NCBI GenBank assembly: GCA_000310025.1
Contig: FN648368.1
Span: forward strand, 314,614 to 329,506
DNA from: Ectocarpus siliculosus
Taxonomy: Eukaryota; Sar; Phaeophyceae; Ectocarpales; Ectocarpaceae
Length of the DNA: 14,893 nt
Direction of reading: 5' to 3'
The notes below the pieces were generated by a model, which saw only the letters and a program-made list of their open reading frames with translations, was not told the origin of the DNA and did not search any database. The position numbers and the translations under genes are program-made. Positions 1 through 7,996 of the stretch are shown here, piece after piece (position 1 is the first letter of the stretch; every line of letters begins with the position of its first letter).

Positions 1-604
1 AGGTGCGACCAAGTACATGGTTTGGCGGTGTTGTGGAGTTTCGATTCAAGCAAGCGTTCGTTTTTGTGTCCACGTTTAGTGTCCAAAAAATGGGCCTGGT
101 CTTTGGGTGAGCGCTCGCGGTCCTTGGGTCTAATCGGTGAAGCTCGACGTTAAAGAGTATGAAGGGGTTTCGGTATCGAGTACTGTGAGGCGCCCACCTT
201 CTCATTCCACTCCATGCCGAACGTCGGGGTGTGTACTTTGGCGCGGAGGCCTGCTGCATTTGCGCGGTGCAAATGTTTTCGCATGAACATCGGACACACA
301 CAGCAGTTGTCATAAAGTCGCCGTTAAATTACGTTTACAATTACTAATTGCTGTGTCGGTGGGGTTGTTGGGGCCTCTCTACGCTTAAGTCTTCAGTAGT
401 GGGCGCGATTGTCGTGAAATGCGCTCCGGAAAATTGTCGTGCGTCTGTTACATAGAAATCTATTGGATAGGCTACGGAAATCCATTGGATAGGCTACGTG
501 GTCATTATTTTGAATTGAAAAACACAAACAGCACAAATCAATCCTGTTGGCATGCTTACAACTTCGCCTGCATACGGCTTGTGCCCCGTTCATGTTTTGC
601 ATAG
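1..604. other. No supported gene; probably intron or upstream part of gene A
   Basis: No reading frame here looks like protein. Because the exon at 605 opens right after a 3' splice signal (TTTTGCATAG), at least the bases before it should be intron of gene A, and earlier exons lie either outside the window or unrecognised within it. A donor-like GTGAGC near 108 could close an upstream exon, but I could not define one that I trust. A perfect 7-bp inverted repeat with a 5-base loop lies at 257-275 and a 22-bp tandem repeat at 455-498. I see no tRNA or rRNA. Confidence 0.5.
455..498. repeat. 22-bp tandem repeat, two copies
   Basis: Units 455-476 and 477-498 are directly adjacent and differ at one base (TCTATTGG against TCCATTGG). 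It lies in presumed intron or upstream sequence of gene A. Two copies only, so it is a small local duplication and not an array. Confidence 0.9.
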
Positions 605-849
605 ACTCCGAAAGACAAGCTTCGTTGGTGGGACCACAAACAACGGATACTAGAGGACTGGCTCGACACGAGCGGGGATGAGATCACAGTGGAAGGCGCA
701 TCCCAGCTGATCCGCGGGCAGCTGCAGAGGGGGAGCGCGCATGAGCACTTGCGCATCAAGTGCTGGAAACACATAGTTATTGAACTGTCTGCGCTAGTGG
801 AGGACGATGCGGCACCGCCAAATGGGACGGCCGCGGTGATGAGTGGAAG
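605..849 (+). CDS. Gene A, first visible exon (internal)
   Basis: Opens after the acceptor TTTTGCATAG; the frame has a stop at 602-604, so the coding part must begin by splicing. It encodes a non-repetitive charged helical stretch starting TPKDKLRWWDHKQRILEDWL. It closes at GGAAG|GTATCG, leaving two bases (AG) of a split codon. Without splicing, the frame would stop at 860-862. No domain recognised. Confidence 0.75.
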
Positions 850-3800
850 GTATCGGACTTGACGCAATAAATCATCCCCCCTCGTTGATACTCATGGGAC
901 TTATCGTACACACGAGTACTGGGAGACCACCACTGCGGCATTCCTTGGGTTGCAATTTAGGCGAGTGCCAGTGACGAAAAGAGCAAACACCGACATAGTG
1001 TACATTCGAGGTTTATGCTACTCGACGTACATATATGTAGCACGCGGCAAGCATCACGTGTGATTGGTGAGAGGGCAATATTTGGCGGTGCACCGGTCGT
1101 ATTCAAGCCAACAAAATGCTCACTACGTTGGTAGAGAAGTAGACAAGCTGACCAGCACTAACAGCTTAGCTGGACGGTGCGTGGTGGTAATGGTCTAAGA
1201 AATAATTTCGTGCTGGATGCATCACAGTATCATCGAAAAAGGAACATCAATCCTATGCAGAGCTTACACCATCAGTGCGAACATTCGACAACTCTCAGGC
1301 TGGTAGTGGCAAGGCCAATGTTCGTCGTGCTTGAGAGCGACTCCTGCGCGTGTATGCGTGCCCCCACCCTTTGCGAAGACAGCTTCATAAGCGGCCAATC
1401 TTCGCCAGCACCAATCAAAACGTGCCCGCTTCATGGCCATGATTCCGCTTTGTGTTTTCAGACGAGGAAGCTCGCAACGACCGTCCGTTCAATACCCTTC
1501 GCCCGACGATAACGATGTCGATGGGATGGTAGACCTATCAGGATTGTCGTTCGTCGAGCGACAAGAGGAGTGGCTGCGCCGCAAGCAAACCGCCCTGCGG
1601 GCCAAAACGCACGAGGTGGAGAGGGCGGCGAAGAACGCGGCGACCTTCAACCCCAACCTAGCTATCAGCCAGAGCTCACTCAGGCCGGCACAGGTGCGAC
1701 GATACTGTGAGACCGGGCTCGTGTGGGCACGGACACCGGTGACGTAGTGAAATTCCATCAATTGGTGGACCGTGTTCCCGTTGGAGTAGGCAGGCTCGTT
1801 GTTGGCGGTGTGTTCGTTCCATGCCTCACCTTGCCGCGTGAGAACTCCACCGCTGAGTTGTGGGGCTGTCGACCCCGAAAGCAGCCAGGGTTGATGAGAC
1901 TTGTTGCATTGACGGGGTGGCGTAGGGCAGGAATTGTCGGAGGTAAGATTTGTCAACGAGGTGGCGATCAAGATGTGTGATGCAGAGACTGTACCGCAGC
2001 CAAGCGAATAACGCCTGGGGCCCTATGTACCCGCTGCCGAGCCTAGGCACGGTGCTAGGTAGGTAGTTCATCAGGTTCCTGAATTGCTCTAGTTTTCAGG
2101 GAACGGAATCGAGAACAAGACGAGAACACGATGTAGTCTGTACATATACTACTGCGCTATGGGGCAGTTAGATCACTTCTTCCAGTATCCGCCTCAAAAC
2201 CCTCTCGCTCAAAAAGCAAAGGCTGTGCAGCACACTCGAGAGAGAAGGCTGCCGCGGATAGTCAACCACGCGGCTCTGCTACCGAACGGTAAACTGAGAA
2301 ACTTCTCGGATCTTTCTTTGCCTGCTCGCGACCTATGCCACTCTGAAGGTGTCAGCAGTGGAGATGAAGCTGGAGCAGATGGCGAACGAGGCCGAGCGGC
2401 ACGCGCGAAGGAGTTCTTTCTCGCAGTCTATCCAGGAGGCCAAGCGGAGGGCCGAGCGAGAAGCACTTCCACCGCCTACTATCACAGCCGGTGGCCGGCG
2501 GCGAAGTCGCATGAAGCGGAGGGGAAGGTGATGAGCCCCTATGCCCAGGTCACAGCTATGCCAAAAAACGCGGCCAGCATTAACGGGCAGTCGGCACGAA
2601 CTCGAGTTTGTCTCACTCGTTGCCGGATAAATGCGGGTAAACTTCGTGCAGGGGGGACTCATGCGGTTACCCGAGAAAAAGTTAGTTGCACGCCTGTATA
2701 GTACTTGTCCAATGCTAGCCTGGCCTGTTTTGCCCACGACTCAGGCCTGTCCGCCATCGAGACAGAGAGCCAGCCCTCTAAACAATTGTTAGCCCAGATC
2801 AATGTCGCACGCCTCAAAGTTGGACCCGGTGCCCGCTCCTCGAAATCCCAACGACCGCAACCCCTCCTTTCGAATCTACAGCACGGACGAAGACGTGGCG
2901 CACGCACGGCGGGCGACCGCTCCATCCGGAGTGTTCCAAGCTCGAGACGACGCCATCGGCCTCCTTAACCCTGCTGGTGATGGACAATCTGACGACGGTT
3001 TGGACGAGAGCGGGAGCAATAGCAATCACGACCGCTCGATGGGCGGGGTAGGCGAAGGTCCAGGGGTGGACGGGGAGGAGGCCGGTGATGGCGCTATTGA
3101 TAGTAATTTGGAAGGAGGGGAGAACGAGGGGGAGGAAAAAGAAGAGGAAAAAGAGGCGGCGGCGGCGGAGGAGGAGGAGGACCGGGAACCGCCGTTCGAA
3201 AAAGGATCCTTCTTCTTCAAGGTGGACGACAAGGATAAGGGGCACTACAGGGTCAGGGACGTCTCGTGCTTCCTGCTGACAAGCATGTACAAGAGAAAGG
3301 ACCGCGTCACGCGCACCCCCGGCGTATCCCTCTTGGTCGGAAAGCTGGAGGACCCGCCGCACGAGGAGAAGGTGATTTCCGCCCTCTTCGACACCGACCG
3401 CTTCACGGAGAGGGCCGCGGCGCAGTGGTGGGAAGACAACGGGCACAGGTTCGAGGATGCAAGGAGCCTGGCCGCCAAGAAGGTGAGCGAGGGGGAGAAA
3501 AAATATGTTGAGAATTGCCGCCGAGTACAACTGTTGAGCACAAATTTGTTGCGTACGGAATGAGGCAAATGGAAAAAAAACTATTTAGTCAAGTTTCTTT
3601 CTCCCGCTCTACATTCCAGCAGCGGAAACTTAACGGGTGGATTTCGGAAAGATGCCCTGTGCAGGAATTCCTTGTAGAGAGGTCTTCTACCGCGAGCGGA
3701 GATTTCCAGCCAACGGCGTCAAAAGGACAAACTCTGATGTGTGGCAACACGGATNNNNNNNNNNNNNNNNNNNNNNNNNNNNNNNNNNNNNNNNNNNNNN

Positions 3801-4677
3801 NNNNNNNNNNNNNNNNNNNNNNNNNNNNNNNNNNNNNNNNNNNNNNNNNNNNNNTTGGGTTTTCTGGTGAAAAGCAATTTCAAGGGAAAGGACCGGGTCC
3901 CGGGCCCCCCCGGGGTTTCCCTTTTGGTTGGAAAGGTGGGGGACCCCCCCCCCGGGGGGAAGGGGATTTTCGCCCTTTTTGACCCCGACCGGTTCCCGGG
4001 GGGGGCCGGGGGGCCGGGGGGGGAAGACAACGGGCCCAGGTTTGGGGATGCAAGGGGCCTGGCCCCCAAAAAGGGGGGGGGGGGGGGGAAAAAATTTTTT
4101 GGGAATTGCCCCCGGGTACAAATGTTGGGCCCAAATTTGTTGGGTTCGGAAGGGGGCAAAGGGAAAAAAAAATTTTTTGTCAAGTTTTTTTTTCCCCCTT
4201 TCCCTTCCCGCAGGGGAAAATTAACGGGGGGGTTTTGGAAAGATCCCCTGGGCAGGAATTCCTTGTAGGGGGGTTTTTTCCCGGGGGGGGGGATTTCCCG
4301 CCAAGGGGGTCAAAAGGACAAATTTTGATGGGGGGGCAACCCGGATGCCCCCCCCCCCCCCCGCTCCCGCCCCATCTCGCCCCCATGCCAACGCTGGTCT
4401 CTCGTTATCCGTCGTCTTCCCGTCCCCTAATGCCCTATTCACCCCACGTACGAATGTCGCCTCGCCTTTTTGCGCTTGTCCACTCGCCCAGGAGCTCGAT
4501 GATGATAGGAAGCGCACGATGGAGCGCAATATCGAGGTTCTTCGCAGGGCATCTGCTCCCGCAAGAGCAGCGCTTAACGCCAAGAAAGCGATCAGCATCC
4601 TCTCGGCGACAGCGCCAGCATCGCTCGAAAACACAGCAGCAGCAGTAGTACCGTATCAACCCGCGATCGAGGCCTGA
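605..4677 (+). CDS. Gene A: uncharacterised protein with coil-forming segment and BRX-like C-terminal module (5'-partial, 5 exons)
   Basis: Joined exons 605-849, 1462-1693, 2349-2527, 2798-3482 and 4492-4677 give 508 residues plus a stop, and all four junction phases agree (2, 0, 2, 0). I do not recognise the whole protein. Seen along the partial product: a charged helical segment (1-72); a region beginning FVERQEEWLRRKQ at residue 112 and ending TFNPNL at 143-148, a pattern I associate with uncharacterised coil-forming protist proteins; a charged helix rich in Ala, Glu and Arg (160-200); a disordered Glu-rich stretch (about 300-350); and a folded module at 352-447. The module ends RFTERAAAQWWEDNGHRF, which resembles the F-x-E-x2-A-x2-WW-x-E-N core of plant BRX domains. 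No signal peptide or membrane segment is visible in the part seen. The amino end is missing because no initiator ATG precedes residue 1. The function is unknown; BRX-type domains mediate protein-protein contacts in plants, and extending that here is an inference. Confidence 0.75.
850..1461 (+). other. Gene A intron (612 bp)
   Basis: GTATCG donor and TTGTGTTTTCAG acceptor with a good pyrimidine tract. The two flanking exons share phase 2, and AG+A makes Arg. Apart from chance open frames I see no gene, repeat family or RNA in it. Confidence 0.75.
1462..1693 (+). CDS. Gene A exon with WL...TFNPNL segment
   Basis: Bounded by TTTTCAG|A and GCACAG|GTGCGA. It encodes residues 82-159 of the partial protein. 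A disordered start is followed by DLSGLSFVERQEEWLRRKQ and a charged helix that ends in TFNPNL. Similar 'long helix then T-F-x-P-x-L/I' units occur in many uncharacterised coil-forming proteins of protists; this is recalled from family patterns, not from a search. It ends in phase 0. Confidence 0.8.
1694..2348 (+). other. Gene A intron (655 bp)
   Basis: Runs from a GTGCGA donor to a CTCTGAAG acceptor, which has a weak pyrimidine tract further upstream (TCTTTCTTTGCCTGCTC at about 2310). Both sides are phase 0. An alternative acceptor at GTGTCAG (2354-2355) would break the frame. Nothing else is recognised inside. Confidence 0.6.
2349..2527 (+). CDS. Gene A exon with charged helix
   Basis: Encodes VSAVEMKLEQMANEAERHAR and then a Lys/Arg/Glu-rich helix that turns into a basic, disordered end (GGRRRSRMKRRG). 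The helix has the composition of a coiled coil. It closes at GGGAAG|GTGATG in phase 2. The basic stretch could serve as a nuclear signal, but that is a guess. The exact 5' border is less sure than the 3' border. Confidence 0.7.
2528..2797 (+). other. Gene A intron (270 bp)
   Basis: GTGATG donor to GTTAGCCCAG acceptor. Phase 2 on both sides, with AG+A making Arg. The frame used by the next exon has a stop (TAG) at 2790-2792, just before the acceptor, so the exon cannot extend upstream. Confidence 0.75.
2798..3482 (+). CDS. Gene A largest exon: acidic linker and BRX-like module
   Basis: Encodes residues 219-447 of the partial protein. The first half is disordered and includes an Asp/Gly/Glu-rich stretch and an acidic run at about 3113-3190. 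From PPFEKGSFFFKVDDKDKG at 3189 onward the sequence becomes complex and probably folded. It ends RFTERAAAQWWEDNGHRF (Trp-Trp codons at 3426-3431), resembling the end of BRX domains. It closes at GCCAAGAAG|GTGAGC in phase 0. The last 219 bases of this exon are repeated in degraded form after the N gap. Confidence 0.85.
3755..3854. other. Assembly gap of exactly 100 N
   Basis: One hundred Ns is the conventional placeholder for a gap of unknown length between contigs. The two sides overlap (see the duplicate), so the real gap size is negative. Confidence 0.98.
3855..4346 (+). repeat. Low-quality duplicate of 3264-3754 (probable assembly artefact)
   Basis: The 492 bases align end to end with the 491 bases at 3264-3754. 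Almost every difference replaces a base by its neighbour's identity, making homopolymers: GACCGCGTCACGCGC against GACCGGGTCCCGGGC, and GCCGCCAAGAAG against GCCCCCAAAAAG. Exact anchors such as GGAAGACAACGGGC, CAGGAATTCCTTGTAG and TCAAAAGGACAAA remain. This is the signature of poor Sanger trace calls, not of mutation. Open frames here, including Pro/Gly-rich ones, should not be annotated as protein. Confidence 0.9.
4492..4677 (+). CDS. Gene A terminal exon
   Basis: Begins after CCACTCGCCCAG in phase 0, matching the donor at 3483. It encodes 61 residues beginning ELDDDRKRTMERNIEVLRRA, a charged helix followed by an Ala-rich tail ending YQPAIEA, then TGA. The helical start and agreeing phase support it. 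A poly(A) signal follows 18 bases after the stop. Confidence 0.8.
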   Translation, partial: ELDDDRKRTMERNIEVLRRASAPARAALNAKKAISILSATAPASLENTAAAVVPYQPAIEA

Positions 4678-5637
4678 ACGTTTCCTAGAAATATAAATAA
4701 AGCAACTAGTAGCGTTTTAGAGCTTTGGTGTGAGAGATGCCCCAAACACTTGAACACCTGCTTGAGGGGAGAGAGAGGTTGAGGGCAGAGGGTCTATTTA
4801 CATGTTTGTTCAGTTCTCCTCGGACCACTCATATGGTGAGACAGACAGAACGAGCCGATCTGGGATATTTGGCGGGCACGCAGTATTCATGTTGTCGGTT
4901 TTCCCCGTGAGGGCCAACTCGACGCTTTTGTGTTTGCAACAGACGGACCAGTCGGTTGAGAGGTCTCATTCTTCGCAGTTAGTTTCGTTGGAGGTGGTGG
5001 TGAGTTGCTGCTGTCGTGACATTAGAAACCGTTCCGGCGGTTTTTGATCACAACACCCGTAGTGCCATTGATGCATGGATATGCTATGTACGAATTTACA
5101 TGGAATTTCGGGCATCACTCAGATGGTGTAGTAACTCGTTCTCCATGTCGAAGCAGCTGTATCAAGTACACGAAGGTTTATTTTTCCTCTTTACAGTCCT
5201 CCTCCCCCTCGCCCTCCTCCTCGTGGATATTTTCTCCCGATCCAACATAACAACGCCATCATTCATTCCCGCTCCTATTGTGCTTTCCGCATTAGCTACG
5301 TAGCATAGGACAATGGCAAGGAGACAACTAAGCATGTTTGAAAAGCACAGCAGTAAATGTAGGGCCCGTCTACTTCATCGAGTCCGAGGACTGACCCTGA
5401 TTGGAAGGACCGGTCCCAGGAACGCTCGCGGTAGTTTGGATTCGTCACGTGTGTCGCGACGAATGAAAAGTATTTGTGCGTTCAGTTACTAACAGGATCT
5501 CTCCAGGGTTGTGCAAATTAGCTAGTGCGCGTTCAAGAGCGCGATAGACACAGCAGAGACAGCAAAAGGGGTAGATGCCCGCGGGGGTTCAAGGAGAAAA
5601 CGCCTCCTTTCTTATTCGTAGCAGACGTTTAGACGAA
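4678..5637. other. Intergenic region between genes A and B
   Basis: After the gene A poly(A) signal I see no coding frame with protein-like composition on either strand. The longest forward frame (5016-5303) lacks an ATG start and draws its hydrophobic stretch from a T/C-rich tract at about 5178-5230. A 10-bp palindrome (GGACCGGTCC) lies at 5407-5416. No RNA gene recognised. Confidence 0.55.
4696..4701 (+). promoter_or_regulatory. Polyadenylation signal AATAAA of gene A
   Basis: Canonical hexamer 18 bases after the stop codon, in a locally AT-rich stretch (AAATATAAATAAAGC). Confidence 0.65.
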
Positions 5638-5686
5638 CAAAAAATAAAAAATAATTAAGGAATAATAAATAATAAAATAAAAACAC
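5638..5686 (+). promoter_or_regulatory. AT-rich block, possible core promoter of gene B
   Basis: Almost pure A/T (repeated AAATAA words) in an otherwise balanced or GC-rich setting, about 270-320 bases before the chosen start codon. No ATG occurs between this block and 5955, so a transcript starting just downstream would have a clean leader. No clear TATA box or initiator was identified, and the assignment rests on position and composition. Confidence 0.3.
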
Positions 5687-5954
5687 ACACAGAAAGACTG
5701 CCCATTCGAGATATACCCACAGTCGACGTGCTCGGATCCGCAGCGAAAATACGTCCACAGCGTGCCAACAAGCCAGGCACTTGGAAGATCTCTCCGGGAG
5801 GGTTAGAGACAAAGCCCTGTCGCAAGATCAAGCAGAGCCGCGCGTGTAGCCTTGTGCCACCAACCAACACCTGCATCCACAACCCGGCGCACGGAGCGGA
5901 TTGGTCGCACGGCGTGAAAGAACGGCGACGGCAGCAACCATCGTTCACCCAAAC

Positions 5955-6122
5955 ATGCTCCACCCTGCCGCTGGGCCTCACGGGCATGGCGCGGCGGCGG
6001 GCGGATACAACGGCTTGCTGTTCGAGTGGCTGATCTCGCTGCGCTTCCAGCCGGAGGACGCTCGAGGATACACCACCGCGCTTGTGCGCCTCGGCTTCGA
6101 CGACCTGCAGTCCCTCCGTGAG
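5955..6122 (+). CDS. Gene B exon 1: start codon and first two-thirds of SAM domain
   Basis: Starts MLHPAAGPHGHGAAAGGYNG, then the SAM helices: LLFEWLISLRF, then GYTTALVRLGFDDLQSLRE. It ends at CGTGAG|GCAAGA, a GC donor. The SAM domain is completed by the next exon (DATQHDLHRAGMKPGHVKRA), which fixes this junction. A GT donor five bases upstream (6118) would put the next exon out of frame and into a stop. Confidence 0.85.
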
Positions 6123-7965
6123 GCAAGAAAGGAAAAGTTGTTGCGTGATTGCAATACTACTGCTGTAATACGCCCACGTTTGCCGCCGTTTGTGTGCTGT
6201 AGCATCGGTTTGCCGTACTTGTATCCGTTTTGTAAACATTGGTGAGGTAGGATCGGGAGGGGCAGAGGATCCTGCCTGGGCCAGCAGGTGGTGCAGGGGG
6301 GAGGTGGCATGATCTCCGCCGGCTGCCAAGCTTCGTGTTCGAAGTCAGCTAGCGCGGAAGATTTTCTGGCGGCACGACGTAGACTGCATTGTCGCAGCTG
6401 TATGCATTTAGGCCTCAGCACTCAGCAGGATACGCTGTTGTACATCACCGATCTTCGAAATGTTAGGAAAAATAAGAACACACACAGAAATGTTGTACGC
6501 AGATTAACCCTTGTAGCCGCAAGTATTGAATAGACTTGACCTTAGAATGGAATTCTACAGAGTGTAATAGTTTTCTTACAGCAGCAGAGAGGTAAAACGT
6601 TCAAGTTTGCGAAATCACGATCCACAGCCAGCCGTATGTATGCCGAAAGTAAGTGGAATTGTCCACAGCATGGGGCCACCTCAGTTGCATCCGGCCGCGC
6701 TGCAGGCTACACACACACTACCCTGTAGGCCAGACGCGCCAAAGATTGTAGAAGGATTGGCGATGTGAGTGTGCTGAAGGGAAAAGAAATGTGAAGTGAA
6801 GATTGTCTACAGCAGTACTGCTGTGCCCACCGTATTCCTGTAGCACACCCTACAAGTACGAACAAGACAAAATCCGACTACCCGTCCGTTCTGTTGGACG
6901 TCGGAGATTTTTGGCGAGCGAGCCGGTTCCCAATGTCCACGGGTCAGCATCATCTGTGGTAATCAGGTTGTAGACTACGAGTAGCAAGGAATGCTGTTGC
7001 GTGGTGTGGCGACCTTCCTCGTTGTCATGTCCCTCTAGTCAATTCGCTCGTTGTGTTGTTCTACTACATACAAATTACATATTGCTGTAATGAAAACCAA
7101 GTAAGTACGTACGCGCTTCCCCGAAACACCCCGTGTTTGTTTGTGCACATTAGCGGCAGAAAAAAATAAAAAATAAAAAATAAAATGTCTCAGACTGTTT
7201 TCTATGATAGAGATGGATTCGTTGTGTCATATTAAGAAAAAAAATAAAATAAACAACAGCTCAACCCATCGCCTCGAGGCAAAGCTGTTCGAATGTCCTT
7301 CGCTTCGGATCTGGACATTCCGGCGGGAACACGTTGAAATGATTGTAATGATGGTTGGATATTTGCCACGTGTTTCGGCACCAGCCGGGTGGCTTCTACC
7401 GGAAGTTGTTGCTGTCTCCAATGAACAAAAAACCGTTCCGATCTCCCTACCCGGTACCTTCTACCTAGAGATCGCTGAAAAAAAGTCATGCGAAATAATG
7501 ATACCTGGGAGTGCGCAACGTAAGAACGTAAGATATGCATGGTACGTCCACAGTCAATATTTGGGCACGTCCTTTGCTGACGAGTGGTATTAGCAAGAGT
7601 ACCGAGAGACAGTAGGCGACCCAACACCAGACGCGCGAACCAGTACGAGAGAGAACACGTTCCTTCCTTTGTTTTCGTGATGCTTTTCCGCAGGACGCAA
7701 CTCAACATGATCTTCACAGGGCAGGGATGAAGCCGGGGCACGTCAAGCGTGCCTTGAAAGCGCTCGATGCACATCCACACCACCACCAGCCAAGGCACGT
7801 CCAGCAACCGCGATGCGGAAGATCTTCCTCTCCTAGCCCTTCATGCGCGCAGCAGCAGCAACAACCGCTACAGCACGCGACAGCAACTACGGATTTCAAC
7901 ATCGCTTCCTCCGTCGACAACACCAAATTTAGCAGCAGCGGTAGCCGGGACAGCAACAGCAGCAG

Positions 7966-7996
<31 letters not shown>

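Larger units (their letters stand above)
3483..4491 (+). other. Gene A last intron, inflated by assembly gap and duplicate
   Basis: Runs from GTGAGC to the acceptor CCACTCGCCCAG; both exons are phase 0. It contains 100 Ns and a second, poor copy of 3264-3754. If the duplicate is an artefact, the true intron is about 417 bp, in line with its neighbours. A run of 15 C at 4348-4362 lies just past the end of the duplicate and may itself be a base-calling error. Confidence 0.75.

Noticed and set aside
120-300. 5S rRNA or tRNA-like sequence
   Set aside because: No A/B/C box set or acceptor-stem pairing; only a short 7-bp hairpin at 257-275.
2814-3530. Antisense frame of 238 codons
   Set aside because: Shadow of the gene A large exon; its Leu/Phe runs come from the complement of the acidic tract.
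3855-4346. True segmental duplication of the gene A exon/intron border
   Set aside because: Differences are nearly all neighbour-base substitutions that form homopolymers, lengths match to within one base, and exactly 100 Ns separate the copies; this points to base-calling and assembly error.
3741-4386. Several Pro/Gly-rich open frames on both strands across the N gap
   Set aside because: They translate the low-quality duplicate and run through Ns.
5016-5303. Forward frame of 95 codons with a membrane-like segment
   Set aside because: No ATG start; the hydrophobic run is the translation of a T/C-rich tract.
6118-6123. GT donor (GTGAGG) for gene B exon 1
   Set aside because: Joining it to 7694 gives a stop within a few codons and destroys the SAM domain; the GC donor preserves it.
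5655-6329. Antisense frame of 224 codons over the gene B start
   Set aside because: Composition is random-looking and the opposite strand carries the SAM exon.
7204-7593. Forward frame of 129 codons in intron 1
   Set aside because: AT-rich and Lys/Asn-rich at the start, no recognisable motif, no matching splice phases; kept as intron.
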